From contig DASXKV010000025.1 of NCBI GenBank assembly GCA_036496605.1, positions 124,001 to 188,000 of the forward strand: DNA of 64,000 bases, read 5' to 3'. Positions 37,101 through 45,167 of the stretch are shown here, one piece after another (position 1 is the first letter of the stretch; each line of letters begins with the position of its first letter). The notes below the pieces were generated by a model. It was not told where the DNA came from, searched no databases, and saw only the letters and a list, made by a program, of their open reading frames with translations. The DNA is from Gemmatimonadaceae bacterium (lineage in GTDB: Bacteria; Gemmatimonadota; Gemmatimonadetes; Gemmatimonadales; Gemmatimonadaceae). The position numbers were made by a program, and so were the translations under genes.

Positions 37101-37327
37101 GCGCTCTGCACCTGGCGGAGGTCGTCCAGCTCGCGAGCCACGCCGCATCGGTGGGACTGGACGGCCAGCGCCCCGAATCGGTAGCACCGCGATTGTGGCC
37201 GGCGGCACTGCGGCAACCGTCATGGTCCGCCCTCGAGAAGGGTACGCTCGCGTCTGGCGCCGCAGGAGCCGTGGTCGCCGCGATCGCTCGCATTCGGTCG
37301 CGCGCGCGCGGCCGCGCTCAGGACTGA
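34190..37327 (+). CDS. FAD-linked oxidase / Fe-S fusion protein, D-lactate dehydrogenase or glycolate oxidase (GlcD-GlcF) type
   Basis: 1045 aa from ATG at 34190 after GAAGGAGGGA. Order: FAD_binding_4 (about 45-220, with RGGGTSLAGQTCN and TLGGMLGNNSCG), FAD-oxidase C-terminal domain (to about 530, with EHGDGQARGELLP), then a 4Fe-4S pair (CVGVGLCRRHEGGTMCPSY and CLSCKGCRGDCP, about 580-650), and two CCG domains (GLCCGRPLYDYGM and NSGCCGMAGAFGF). This is the fused GlcD/GlcF-like layout that oxidises D-2-hydroxyacids such as D-lactate or glycolate and passes electrons through Fe-S clusters to the quinone pool at the inner face of the membrane. Which acid it uses cannot be told. Confidence 0.92.
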   Translation: MTHLARRNAGAAIRSLTSDVDSVGLARALRRAIAGEVRFGDGDRALYATDASNYRQVPIGVVLPRSADDVIAAVAIARGFGAPVLMRGGGTSLAGQTCNVAVVIDSSKYFNRIIELDVEGKRARVEPGLVLDDLRDAARPHGLTYGPDPATHNRCTLGGMLGNNSCGVHSVMAEFYGSGPMTVDQVEELEILTYDGDRFTVAATSEGEYEQILNRGGRQAEIYRALHSLRDRYADEIRRRYSRNLLRRASGYNLNYLLPECGFNVARALVGTEGTCVAILSAVVRLMPEMRQRALLALGYDDVLSAARAVPMVRDLKPVALEGMDHKLIEQMKKANIHPQDTKLLPEGRSWLLVEFAGDTADEARRRARDAADRIRSSKNAPHVKEFDDPAEEHKIWEVREAGLAATAFIPGEAAAWPGWEDSAVPVEHFADYLRELRDLMQKHGYDAAFYGHFGQGLVHCRLNFDLETEEGLENYRAFMYEAARLATQKYGGTLSGEHGDGQARGELLPIMYGDTIVRAFREFHDIWDPHDGMNPNKTVAGYTCTENLRLGVNYRPPQPETAFDYPEDEHRFSHATLRCVGVGLCRRHEGGTMCPSYMVTRDEKHTTRGRAHLLFEMLQNGPVHHGWKSEEVKSSLDLCLSCKGCRGDCPVHVDIATYKAEFLSHYYRGQLRPRHAYAFGLIHRWADLAATAPNVVNFLTHAPGLSAIAKRLAGMAPQRSIPRFAPRTFSAWFRSTRRPASESTEKRVILWPDTFNDHFFPQTLAAAVEAIESTGWTVVLPRAGLCCGRPLYDYGMLDQAKRQLRSIVHALRDDIAAGTPVVGLEPSCVSVFRDELTQMLPGDEDAKRLSDSTMMFADFMQRRLDDGWRAPHALGGRNAILHGHCHEKAVLKLEGVTALLDAMGIHYETLNSGCCGMAGAFGFEKDKYEVSIAAGERVLLPRVRAAEASTVLITDGFSCREQIEQTTNRRALHLAEVVQLASHAASVGLDGQRPESVAPRLWPAALRQPSWSALEKGTLASGAAGAVVAAIARIRSRARGRAQD

Positions 37328-37362
37328 TCCGAGTACGGCAATACGATGACCCAGGCAAGGCG

Positions 37363-37866
37363 TTAGGCGCTGGACACGAATCTCTGCGATAGTTTCACTC
37401 GGCGGCGAAGAAGGGCTCGTGGCAGCTCTGGAGCTGACTCGGCCTCTGACGGAGTGCCGGTAATCCGCACGGTCCGTGGCCAGCCACCTGGCGGGTCATC
37501 GACGACGACTTTGACCCCGCCCACGGGAACATAACCATCGCTTTCTGCGGACAAGCGATGTTCCATGGTCGCGCCGACAATCCACAGCAGATGCGCTGGC
37601 CGCAGACAGAGGGGGTTCTGACAGCGACGATGGATACGGCCGCCTAACGGAAACTCGCCTGCGCTCCATAACCATGCGAGGCGAGATGGCGAGATCGAGC
37701 TCTGACCGATGTGGAATGCCGGGTGGCCATCCTTGCTGCAGCATCCGCGCCACTCCCAGCACGCGTTTTCGTCATCCGGCCGCTCGACGCGTGACCAGAA
37801 TCGCACCATGATCGCGGGGTCTCGTCGAACGGCGAGAAGAGCCTGCTTGTTCGATGGGCGCACCAT
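37363..37866 (-). CDS. HNH-endonuclease-like protein
   Basis: 167 aa. GGAGG lies two bases before the ATG at 37866; the GTG directly after it (37863) would have better spacing and may be the real start. The core RFWSRVERPDDENACWEWRG followed by SRLAWLWSAGEFPLGGRIHR and CQNPLCLRPAHL is the pattern of the small HNH/AP2-like nucleases common in phages (H, then C-x2-NP-x-C-x2-P-x-H-L). It may cut DNA with one divalent metal. No phage genes are nearby, so it could be a domesticated or mobile remnant. It follows the 72-aa peptide gene by 49 nt on the same strand. Confidence 0.7.
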   Translation of the reverse strand: MVRPSNKQALLAVRRDPAIMVRFWSRVERPDDENACWEWRGCCSKDGHPAFHIGQSSISPSRLAWLWSAGEFPLGGRIHRRCQNPLCLRPAHLLWIVGATMEHRLSAESDGYVPVGGVKVVVDDPPGGWPRTVRITGTPSEAESAPELPRALLRRRVKLSQRFVSSA

Positions 37867-37915
37867 ATCCTCCAAACATCCACCACGATACCTAACGAGC
37901 CGCTCGCTCCCTCCG

Positions 37916-38134
37916 TCAGCGGCGTGCTTCCGACGACGAGCTGCTGCCGACGCGGCCACTGCCTTCATTCCGAGCCCCGGCATGGTGGCGATCCCGCTCG
38001 GCCAGGGTCTCGCTCCGTTGGTCCACGTGAGCGCGTGCTTGGGGATCACTCTGCTCGAGTGACTTCTGTCCGTCGCGATTGGCGCTCGAATCGCGTCGTC
38101 GCGGCTCGCTACGGCCGCTTTCGTTACCAGCCAT
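37916..38134 (-). CDS. 72-aa strongly hydrophilic peptide, possible stress protein
   Basis: 72 aa with a very good ribosome-binding site (AGGAGGTG, 5-6 nt before the ATG at 38134), which argues it is real. The product is almost free of hydrophobic residues (rich in R, S, E, G, Q, H), with no Cys and no predicted fold, like hydrophilins or other desiccation-protective peptides. About 104 nt upstream lies one of the ATTGAYATCAAT-like sites (38238-38249) shared with otsA and the mechanosensitive-channel operon. The HNH gene follows at 49 nt. Function is inferred only from composition and context. Confidence 0.6.
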   Translation of the reverse strand: MAGNESGRSEPRRRDSSANRDGQKSLEQSDPQARAHVDQRSETLAERDRHHAGARNEGSGRVGSSSSSEARR

Positions 38135-38237
38135 TCGGCACCTCCTGCATCGCCTCGGTGGCTATTGCCGGTACTGCTATCGCGTGCAACTCCTGCGCCT
38201 CGAGTGTGAATGCCGGCGAGATGGCGTGTGCATATGT

Positions 38238-38249
38238 ATAGACATCAAT
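38238..38249. promoter_or_regulatory. ATTGAYATCAAT-like site a, upstream of the 72-aa peptide gene
   Basis: ATAGACATCAAT, one of six related sites in 38-52 kb. It lies about 104 nt before the ATG at 38134 (minus strand). Confidence 0.55.
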
Positions 38250-38321
38250 GCATCTGTCTGCCAATGGTGTTACGGCGCAGACCGCACCTAACGAGCAGCG
38301 GCTGGAATCGGGCAGCGGCTG

Positions 38322-38591
38322 CTAGGGCCGTGGCGGCATCGGCTTGGCGAACCGGTTGTAAAGCCATGCGACGACGAGTCCCCACGCCGCGCCGTCCACC
38401 ACGGCGTAGGACGTGCCGATGACGATTTCGCCGAATCCGCCGGCGTGATATCCCGGGTAAATCGACGCAATCACGTCCAGGAACGTGCCGGCATAAGAAG
38501 GCCAGATGAGGTGCGCGAGCCCACACAGGAAGACCGCCGCGCCCCAGACGATGGCGAAGGCTATGGCCATCCCTTTCAAGTTCAGTTGCAT
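38322..38591 (-). CDS. small holin-like membrane protein
   Basis: 89 aa from ATG at 38591 with GGAGG 5 nt before it. Two or three TM helices: about 7-27 (MAIAFAIVWGAAVFLCGLAH) and about 58-78 (AVVDGAAWGLVVAWLYNRFA), with a PGYHAGGFG loop between. It resembles the small proteins annotated 'bacteriophage holin' in many environmental genomes, which are chromosomal and of unknown role. No phage genes are near, so a lysis role is unlikely. It lies within the stress island. Confidence 0.7.
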   Translation of the reverse strand: MQLNLKGMAIAFAIVWGAAVFLCGLAHLIWPSYAGTFLDVIASIYPGYHAGGFGEIVIGTSYAVVDGAAWGLVVAWLYNRFAKPMPPRP

Positions 38592-38678
38592 CGTTTCCTC
38601 CGTGATACGGATGCGAAGCGGGGCCACGTTCAAAAACGCTCAAACATCGACGAGCCGAAGAGGAAGTTCCCCGCTGCC

Positions 38679-40355
38679 TCAGCGAGGAACGACGCGTAGC
38701 GCGAGCCCGCGCACGGCACGAGAGCGGTTCACCAACACGGTTGACGAGTCGCCGTGGAGCCCCCGACGAACCCGTGCGACGAGTGAATCGACGTCACGCT
38801 GACGCGCTCCGCGCCCGGCGATGACTGCGATCTGCAACTGCCGGTATCGCGACGACATTGTCGACAACGAGTCAATGACGAGTCCGTCCCTGGGGCCAAG
38901 CCGACGTGGCCTCGTCGAGACGAACGCATGTTGCACCACGAGCCCCGGCAGAGCGAGGGCGTGCTCCAGTTGGCGACCGAGGATCTGTACGGATTGGGCC
39001 GCGAGCGATTCCGGTGCCGCGTACACGACTCGCAAGACATTCCCCCCGGCGGAATCGCCGATGGCAAGGTCGAATCCCAAGATCACCATGGAATCCGGCA
39101 ACGTCAGCGTGCCGAGTGCGTCATCAACTTCGCCACGCAGCGCGGTGACGCGCGTCGCGGGCGTTGGCATGGGCGGGCCAACGTTAGGCGCAGCAACCGG
39201 CTTCGCGACGGCGAGCAGATCGGCGAGGCTGGAGAGATCGCCGCCCGAGGACGCCGGCAATTGGTCGAGGACGAGGGCTATCGGTTCCCCCGCCCGAGCC
39301 GACGCGCGGCGCTCGAACTCGTGCCGGACCGAATCTCCGAACCAGCCCGTCGTGGCCACGTTGAGCACAACGCGCGTCGCGCCCTGGCCAATCTCGACGT
39401 CCCGGTTGATGACGAACGACTGTCCAGGCTTCTTGAACAGTTGTACCGCTTCATCGACCGCACGCTCTACACGTGATTCGCGCGCGATCTGTTTGAGCGT
39501 TTCCCGAAGCGGAATGGCGACGAGGGCGACGAACCCCACCACGAGGGCGACACGGGTCCAGAGGGAATGCATGATGCCTAACGATCGCAATCCGGGGATC
39601 CGCTCGATCCAATTGGTGAGGTGATTGCCCACGTGGTCGCGGTGCCATGCTTCGGCTAGCCCCAGCACAGGGTGTCGCTGCATACCAACGATCAGAAACA
39701 CGCTCATCCCGCTCATGACGATGCCAGCGAGATTCGCTCCGTAGAGCAGGAGGCTGCCGCGAATGATCGGCCAGTTCCAGCCCGTACCGATTCCGTATCC
39801 CGTGACGGCGAGCGGAGGAACCAGGGCGACGGCCACCGCAACACCTGGCACGGCTCCCGAGAGCCGGCTGCGGCGTGCCACCGTCACGACCGCCCCGGCC
39901 AATCCAGAGAAAACGGCAATGACGAGGTCGAGCGTCGTCGGCCGCGTCCGCGCGGCGATCTCGGTCGTCACGGTTTGAAAAGGCACGGGCAGCGCTACCG
40001 CCAACAGCGCGGCAATGACAATGACGGCACAGGTACTGAGCAGTACAATCAGCGCGACCTCGATGGCCAGTCGCCCATCGCCGACCGCGAGCGCCAGCGC
40101 GAGGCCAACAATCGGCGCCAACAAGGGCGCGATGAGCATCGCGCCGATAATCACAGCGGAACTGTTGAGCGCCAGGCCGAGCGCCGCGATGGCAGCAGCA
40201 AATCCGAGCACGAGCCAATATGCGATGCCCGTGTCCGTGGCCGTATTCGCGGCTTCCGTAAAGATCTCCGTGCGATCCTCTGCGCTGGCCCACGCTCGCC
40301 ACCGCGCACCGCGCGGTGGACTCCGCGAACCCTGCGCGTCCTTTATCATCGTCAT
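38679..40355 (-). CDS. DUF389-domain membrane protein
   Basis: 558 aa. The DUF389 core with about five or six TM helices is at residues 40-290: SSAVIIGAMLIAPLLAPIVG and FQTVTTEIAARTRPTTLDLV, then GAVPGVAVAVALVPPLAVTG. Residues 300-558 form a soluble domain with no family I can name. DUF389 proteins are poorly characterised; some are implicated in salt or stress tolerance. It lies in the stress island, upstream of the holin-like gene on the same strand, with about 90 nt between. Confidence 0.8.
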   Translation of the reverse strand: MTMIKDAQGSRSPPRGARWRAWASAEDRTEIFTEAANTATDTGIAYWLVLGFAAAIAALGLALNSSAVIIGAMLIAPLLAPIVGLALALAVGDGRLAIEVALIVLLSTCAVIVIAALLAVALPVPFQTVTTEIAARTRPTTLDLVIAVFSGLAGAVVTVARRSRLSGAVPGVAVAVALVPPLAVTGYGIGTGWNWPIIRGSLLLYGANLAGIVMSGMSVFLIVGMQRHPVLGLAEAWHRDHVGNHLTNWIERIPGLRSLGIMHSLWTRVALVVGFVALVAIPLRETLKQIARESRVERAVDEAVQLFKKPGQSFVINRDVEIGQGATRVVLNVATTGWFGDSVRHEFERRASARAGEPIALVLDQLPASSGGDLSSLADLLAVAKPVAAPNVGPPMPTPATRVTALRGEVDDALGTLTLPDSMVILGFDLAIGDSAGGNVLRVVYAAPESLAAQSVQILGRQLEHALALPGLVVQHAFVSTRPRRLGPRDGLVIDSLSTMSSRYRQLQIAVIAGRGARQRDVDSLVARVRRGLHGDSSTVLVNRSRAVRGLALRVVPR

Positions 40356-40446
40356 CGAGCTTTCTGCTGGCGCGCCAGGCGTTCGACAGCGCGGTGATCG
40401 AGTTGCTCAGTCGCGAGATGGCCGGCAATCCGGAGCTGCCGAACGA

Positions 40447-40989
40447 CTAATCGCACTCCACAACGCGGAGATAGGGCTCACTCGCCGGTTCGCTGCGTCG
40501 AGCTCCCCAGAATCGCTGCTCCTGTGAGACGTCAGCCTCGGCAACTTCTGACAAGCGCGTTCGCAACGACGGGCGCACGAAGAAACGCTCCAGAGCGGCT
40601 TCCGCCTCCGGGCCAATCGGAGCCGAGCCAAGGCGCGGCGCCTGCACGATGTCATTGCTCGTCACCGCATACAGGTTGATGTGCTTTCGATTCGCCGAAA
40701 CGCGAGCGCAGACGAGCGGGACAACTACTCGGCGGAGCGCGCTGCCACTTTCCCAATGTGGATCGAGCTCTACCTCGATGTGCCGCATGCGTAACGTCAG
40801 AATGTCGACGATCACGTCGGACACGCGCCCGACGCGTCGTCCATCCTCGGCGAAAACGAGCCAGCTACGTATGTCGGGTTGACCCGGCACGATAGCATAC
40901 TGCGGAAGATGAGCGAGCCGATAGAGCGTGCTCTGCCGGCTCTGCTCGGGCGCGGCGCGAGTTGTCTTGTTGGAGTCTGTGTGCGGCAT
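40447..40989 (-). CDS. PRC-barrel domain protein
   Basis: 180 aa from ATG at 40989 with AAGGAGATAC nicely spaced; a longer frame exists but lacks a signal. The PRC-barrel pattern appears as VPGQPDIRSWLVFAEDGRRV and GRVSDVIVDILTLRMRHIEV, followed by RVVVPLVCARVSANRKHINL. The family is named after the H-subunit of photosynthetic reaction centres, but most members are general stress or adaptor proteins; no photosynthesis gene is nearby. The gene lies between otsA and the DUF389 gene, all on the minus strand, suggesting a stress-related role. Confidence 0.8.
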   Translation of the reverse strand: MPHTDSNKTTRAAPEQSRQSTLYRLAHLPQYAIVPGQPDIRSWLVFAEDGRRVGRVSDVIVDILTLRMRHIEVELDPHWESGSALRRVVVPLVCARVSANRKHINLYAVTSNDIVQAPRLGSAPIGPEAEAALERFFVRPSLRTRLSEVAEADVSQEQRFWGARRSEPASEPYLRVVECD

Positions 40990-41087
40990 GATCGTATCTC
41001 CTTGATCGGTGGCTTCGTTGTGGTTTCTCCTGAAAAGGACAGGTGCGCCGTTGCTCCGGTGCCGCCGGGCGCACACGCGAGAGACTG

Positions 41088-42551
41088 CTAGCCGTCGGAA
41101 GCGAGCGCGCCGAGAAAAGAGCTGGTCCAATGGTGCACATCGTTGGCGCGAATGGACGCGCGCAGCGCCGACAGCCGCCGGCGCCGCTCGGCGCGATCCA
41201 TCGTTAGGGCGCGGTGCATCGTGTCGGCCACGGCATCGGCATCATACGGGTTCACAAGTAGCGCGTCGGTGAGCTCGTCGGCGGCACCGGCAAATTCGCT
41301 GAGCACGAGCACCCCACTTTCGTCGCTGCGGCATGCGACGAACTCCTTCGCGACGAGATTCATGCCATCGCGGAGCGGTGTGACAAGCATGACATCCGCT
41401 GCGCGGTACAGGGCGAGGAGCGTCGTTTCCGTCAGCCGCCGATAGACGTATTGGACCGGCGTCCACGTCGGCGTCGCGAAGCGCCCGTTGATTCGTCCAA
41501 CCCGTGCGTCGACCTCGCGCCGCAACCGCCGATACGCGCGCACGCGCGTTCGGGTGGGGACCGCGATCTGCATGAGCTGTACGCGGCCACGCCATCCGGG
41601 ATGCTTGATGAGCAGACGCTCAAAGGCCACGAGCCGGCGGAGAATCCCCTTGCTGTAGTCGAGCCGGTCGATACCCACCAGTAAGCGTTGCGTTGGGGAT
41701 CGCAGATTCAACACGGCTGCCGTCACCGCGCGCGCCGCGGCCCGCTCCTCGAGATCGGCCGCCTCGACGCCGATCGGGAAGATGCCGAGATGAACGCGGC
41801 GATCCTCATACGCGACTGTTGCATCCGCGTCCATCTCGATCCCAAGCAGACGACGCAGGGCCGCCGTGAAATGGCCTCGCCACCGCCGTGTATGAAAGCC
41901 AACGACGTCCGCGCCAAGCAGACCTTCGACGAGCCAGCGCCGGGTCGGCAGGGCAAAGAAGATCTCGGGGTTGGGAAACGGCACGTGGAGAAAGAACCCG
42001 ATGCGCGCCGTGGGCAACCTGTTGCGAAGCAGCGCCGGCAACCGCATCAGGTGATAGTCGTGGATCCAGATCAGATCCCCCGGCCGGTGCAGCGCTGCGA
42101 CGGCGTCCGCAAATCGCTGGTTGACCGTTTCGTAAACGTCCCACTTGCCCACGTGCAAGGGCAGCTGATCGAGCCGGTCATGGCAGATGGGCCAGAGCAC
42201 GGCGTTGCAGAGCCGATCGTAGTATGACCGCGCCTCTCGTGCGGTGAGCGCCACTGGCACGATGCGCATTGCCGCGAGTTGACGCCCGATCTCATCGCGG
42301 ACGACCGGCTCGAGGTTCTGGAGATCACCTGGCCATCCCACCCAAACGCTTTCGGCGCGTGCGTGAGGAGCGCGCAAGCCCGCGGCCAGGCCGCCGACGC
42401 TTCGCTGCACCTCGACACCGCGAGCGTCCGTCGTCAGCGTCACCGGCAATCTGTTGGAGACGATGATCAGTCGCGCTTGTGTCTCCGCCGTCGGGGAACG
42501 CACAGTCGGCGCGTACCCGACGTCGGGAGAACGGGAAAACGTGTCAGGCAT
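41088..42551 (-). CDS. otsA: alpha,alpha-trehalose-6-phosphate synthase
   Basis: 487 aa, GT20 fold. RLIIVSNRLPVTL (27-39) and RSVGGLAAGL (50-59) form the N-terminal donor/acceptor region, HDYHLMRLP near 145 lies at the glucose-6-phosphate site, VGIDRLDYSKGI near 270 contains the conserved R/K pair that binds the diphosphate, and VLVLSEFAGAADEL near 405 lies at the UDP-glucose site. It makes trehalose-6-phosphate, the first step of trehalose synthesis used against osmotic and desiccation stress. No otsB phosphatase is encoded in the window. A site matching the shared palindrome (42631-42642) lies about 80 nt before the start. Confidence 0.95.
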   Translation of the reverse strand: MPDTFSRSPDVGYAPTVRSPTAETQARLIIVSNRLPVTLTTDARGVEVQRSVGGLAAGLRAPHARAESVWVGWPGDLQNLEPVVRDEIGRQLAAMRIVPVALTAREARSYYDRLCNAVLWPICHDRLDQLPLHVGKWDVYETVNQRFADAVAALHRPGDLIWIHDYHLMRLPALLRNRLPTARIGFFLHVPFPNPEIFFALPTRRWLVEGLLGADVVGFHTRRWRGHFTAALRRLLGIEMDADATVAYEDRRVHLGIFPIGVEAADLEERAAARAVTAAVLNLRSPTQRLLVGIDRLDYSKGILRRLVAFERLLIKHPGWRGRVQLMQIAVPTRTRVRAYRRLRREVDARVGRINGRFATPTWTPVQYVYRRLTETTLLALYRAADVMLVTPLRDGMNLVAKEFVACRSDESGVLVLSEFAGAADELTDALLVNPYDADAVADTMHRALTMDRAERRRRLSALRASIRANDVHHWTSSFLGALASDG

Positions 42552-42630
42552 GAGTCTCTCACCTCGTCAGGTTCCATGTAGCTGGACCGCACCACACTCG
42601 GAACGGGCCAGCTCGATGGTCGTAATTTAT

Positions 42631-42642
42631 ATTGATATCAAT
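42631..42642. promoter_or_regulatory. ATTGAYATCAAT site b, upstream of otsA
   Basis: ATTGATATCAAT is the only perfect 12-bp palindrome of the set, about 80 nt before the otsA start on the minus strand. The rest of 42552-42720 shows no gene. Confidence 0.65.
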
Positions 42643-42720
42643 GTGTTAGCTACCCGTGTCTCTTCTTCGCGTTGGGCGCGCCCCGTCGCACTGGCCGACG
42701 GTCTCGTCGCCGGTGCGGAC

Positions 42721-43500
42721 TTAGAACCGGGCGCGTAGCCCGAGCAGAAACTGACCGTCGTTATCGCTCGGTGCCCCGCGCGAACGCGACTCGCTGTCAT
42801 AGCGGTCCCGAAGCGTCGCGGTCAGTGAAACGGCGGACGTGATCGCCGCCTCGAGCGACGTCGTTGCGTCGACCGTGTATCGCGTGGCGGCGTGCTCGAC
42901 CGCCGGCTGATAGAAGGTCACGTGCGACACATACAGCGTCGGCGTCAGTTGTCGGCGGTAGCGGAAGCGCCATGACCAACGCGTGCGTGTGGCGATCCGC
43001 GCGGAACTGTCAGGCGGCTCCAGGGCGACGGTGCGCTCCGTGAGCAACGCGAGACTGATGCTGAGGTCATCGCGATTCTTGTGCAGCAGCGTGCGCTTCG
43101 CGCCCAAACCGGCGCTGGTACGGAGCGCGATGCGCTGCTGAAAGCTCGACTCGCCACCGGCCAGGATGAAGGGGCTGTATCGGTCGAACGGGCGGTAATC
43201 GGCTCCCAGGGTTACTTCGTTCGATCTGGCGGTGACCTGTCGCGGACCGTTGTCCTCCCGGTCGTCGGCGTAGCCGAAACGCATCGTCGCGCGAACGGAA
43301 AATGACGAATCCGTGTGACCCATCTCGACCTCGGAGGAGACGACACGGGTGTGCGCGGCGCCGTACCAGACGTTGGCGCTGAGTTGCGCCGAGCGTTGCC
43401 AGCCGATGGTCGCCTGCGCGTCGAGCCGCGCGCCGCCGCCGACGAGAGTGAGTGCGGCGAGACTGGCGGCGACGCGACGACGGTGGCGCCTAACGATCAC
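42721..43500 (-). CDS. DUF481-type outer-membrane protein
   Basis: 259 aa, GTG start overlapping the antiporter stop by 4 nt. Signal peptide (about 1-29, ending ARLDAQ). The rest is a beta-barrel pattern typical of DUF481 (YdiY-like, salt-induced outer-membrane) proteins: SAQLSANVWYGAAHTRVV, YADDREDNGPRQVTARSNEV, then FRYRRQLTPTLYVSHVTFYQ, ending in a C-terminal Phe (LLGLRARF), the usual outer-membrane targeting strand. A CGTTAGGC word lies in the codons right after the start. Its operon place behind a Na+/H+ antiporter fits the salt-stress theme. Confidence 0.82.
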   Translation of the reverse strand: MIVRRHRRRVAASLAALTLVGGGARLDAQATIGWQRSAQLSANVWYGAAHTRVVSSEVEMGHTDSSFSVRATMRFGYADDREDNGPRQVTARSNEVTLGADYRPFDRYSPFILAGGESSFQQRIALRTSAGLGAKRTLLHKNRDDLSISLALLTERTVALEPPDSSARIATRTRWSWRFRYRRQLTPTLYVSHVTFYQPAVEHAATRYTVDATTSLEAAITSAVSLTATLRDRYDSESRSRGAPSDNDGQFLLGLRARF

Positions 43501-45167
43501 GATCCCCTCCGGCGTGAAGCGCTCGGTGTGTCCGGGATTCCCGACGCGTCGCCGAGCTCGGCACTTGGCTCGCTCGCCTCGTCTCGCGGTGCTACGAGAT
43601 CGAGCACGTCTTCGTACGCATTCCGCTCGAGCCGATCGATCCGTGCGTCGACGCTCGCGATCAACTGTTCGTACGCGCCGCGGCGCACGAGGCCCTCGTG
43701 CAAGCGCGTCGTGAGCAACGCTTTCTCGGCCATGAGAAGTTGCCTAACGGCCTGGTTGGCTTCCTCGCGCACCAGCTCGTGCTGGTGGAGATGCACGGCG
43801 TCGAGCCGCTCGCGCCATTCGGCTTTACGACGTGCGAGCCGCTCACGGAGCGCTTCGACCAAGCGCGGTGCCGCGCTGTGCGCCGCCAACATGCGATCCA
43901 GCTCGCCGATGCCCGCATCCGAGACGCTGACCTGCGCGCGCGCAACGTCGTACGTGAGGCGGGCATCCTCGGCCGAGCCCAGCCCCAACCAGTGGAGCAC
44001 CGCCGGCAGTGTGAGGCCCTGCACGAGCAGCGACAGAATCACGACCCCGTACGTCATCGTCACGAGCAGGTCGCGGTGGGGAAAATCGGTGGCGAGCACC
44101 AGCGCGAGCACCATCGACAGGGCGCCCCGGATGCCGCCCCAACTCAACACCACGCCCCACGACACCGGCAATCGCTCGTTGGAGCGCCGCAGGAGCAGCG
44201 TCACGAGGGCGACAACGCCGCCTCGCACGAGGATGACGGCGATGTACGCGACGAGAATCTGTCGCCACGATGACGCCAGCGCCGAGAAATGCACTTCGAA
44301 CCCGATCAGCAGGAAAATGATCGAGTTCAGTGCGAAAGCGACGTAGTCCCAGAAGGTATTCACGGCCACTCGCGTCGATGCCGACATCCCGATCTCGCGG
44401 CCGTAGTTGCCACAAACCATGCCGGCGGCGACGGTGGCGATCACGCCAGAGAAATGCAATTGTTCTCCGATCACGAAGGCGCCGTAGGCCGCAATCGTGG
44501 TGATCGTGATCTCGATCATCGCGTCGTCGACGTGCCGCGTGAGGCGCGAGGCGGCAAAACCAACGGCTGCGCCGATAAGGGCGCCGCCACCGACGATCGA
44601 GACGAACTGGATGACGAGCGCAAGCGGCGAGGTCGTGCCGCCGCCGACGTACGCAAGCAGCAGCGTGAGCAAGACGATCGAGGTGCCGTCGTTCAAAAGG
44701 CTCTCGCCTTCGACGAGAGTGGTGAGGCGTCTCGGCGCGTTGAATCTCTTGAAGAGACCGACGACGGCGATCGGATCGGTGGCGGCGACGAGCGCGCCGA
44801 ACACGAGTCCGTAGCCGATCGCGAAGGACGGCTCGAGGTCCAGCGTCCGAATGACAACCGTGACAAGTGCGCCCGTTAGGCAGATCGCCACGAGGACACC
44901 AGGGACGGCGAGGGAGCCGACCGCGATCCGGTTGCGCCACACCTCGCGGCCGTCGAGGTTGAAAGCAGCCTCGAACAGCAGGCCCGGCAAGAAGAGCGCG
45001 AATAGCAGATCCTTCGTGAGATGCGGCGCTTCCACGATGCGGAAGGCGCCCAGCACCAGTCCCACGGCGACGAGCGCGACCGGGTATGGCACGCGAAGCC
45101 GCCGCACGCCGATCGCGACCGCCGTGGCAATCGAGAAGAGCAGGATGAACGAGTTCTCGGTGGTCAC
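43497..45167 (-). CDS. Na+/H+ antiporter of the CPA1 (NhaP) type
   Basis: 556 aa. Na_H_Exchanger domain over about residues 1-400 with 11-12 TM helices; VFGALVAATDPIAVVGLFKR contains the conserved T-D-P of the CPA1 family, and ESLLNDGTSIVLLTLLLAYV is the typical 'E-S-L-x-N-D' helix. A cytosolic helical tail (about 410-530) follows, with many Arg and Glu. It should exchange Na+ (or K+) for H+ across the inner membrane, serving salt and pH homeostasis. Both flanking genes overlap it by 4 nt, so the genes are one translationally coupled operon. Confidence 0.92.
   Translation of the reverse strand: MTTENSFILLFSIATAVAIGVRRLRVPYPVALVAVGLVLGAFRIVEAPHLTKDLLFALFLPGLLFEAAFNLDGREVWRNRIAVGSLAVPGVLVAICLTGALVTVVIRTLDLEPSFAIGYGLVFGALVAATDPIAVVGLFKRFNAPRRLTTLVEGESLLNDGTSIVLLTLLLAYVGGGTTSPLALVIQFVSIVGGGALIGAAVGFAASRLTRHVDDAMIEITITTIAAYGAFVIGEQLHFSGVIATVAAGMVCGNYGREIGMSASTRVAVNTFWDYVAFALNSIIFLLIGFEVHFSALASSWRQILVAYIAVILVRGGVVALVTLLLRRSNERLPVSWGVVLSWGGIRGALSMVLALVLATDFPHRDLLVTMTYGVVILSLLVQGLTLPAVLHWLGLGSAEDARLTYDVARAQVSVSDAGIGELDRMLAAHSAAPRLVEALRERLARRKAEWRERLDAVHLHQHELVREEANQAVRQLLMAEKALLTTRLHEGLVRRGAYEQLIASVDARIDRLERNAYEDVLDLVAPRDEASEPSAELGDASGIPDTPSASRRRGS

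Noticed and set aside
37363-38591. Prophage remnant (HNH plus holin-like)
   Set aside because: No capsid, tail, terminase or integrase genes, and the holin-like type is common in chromosomes; the composition matches its surroundings.
40447-40989. PRC-barrel gene as a sign of phototrophy
   Set aside because: PRC-barrels are widespread in non-phototrophs and no photosynthesis genes are near.
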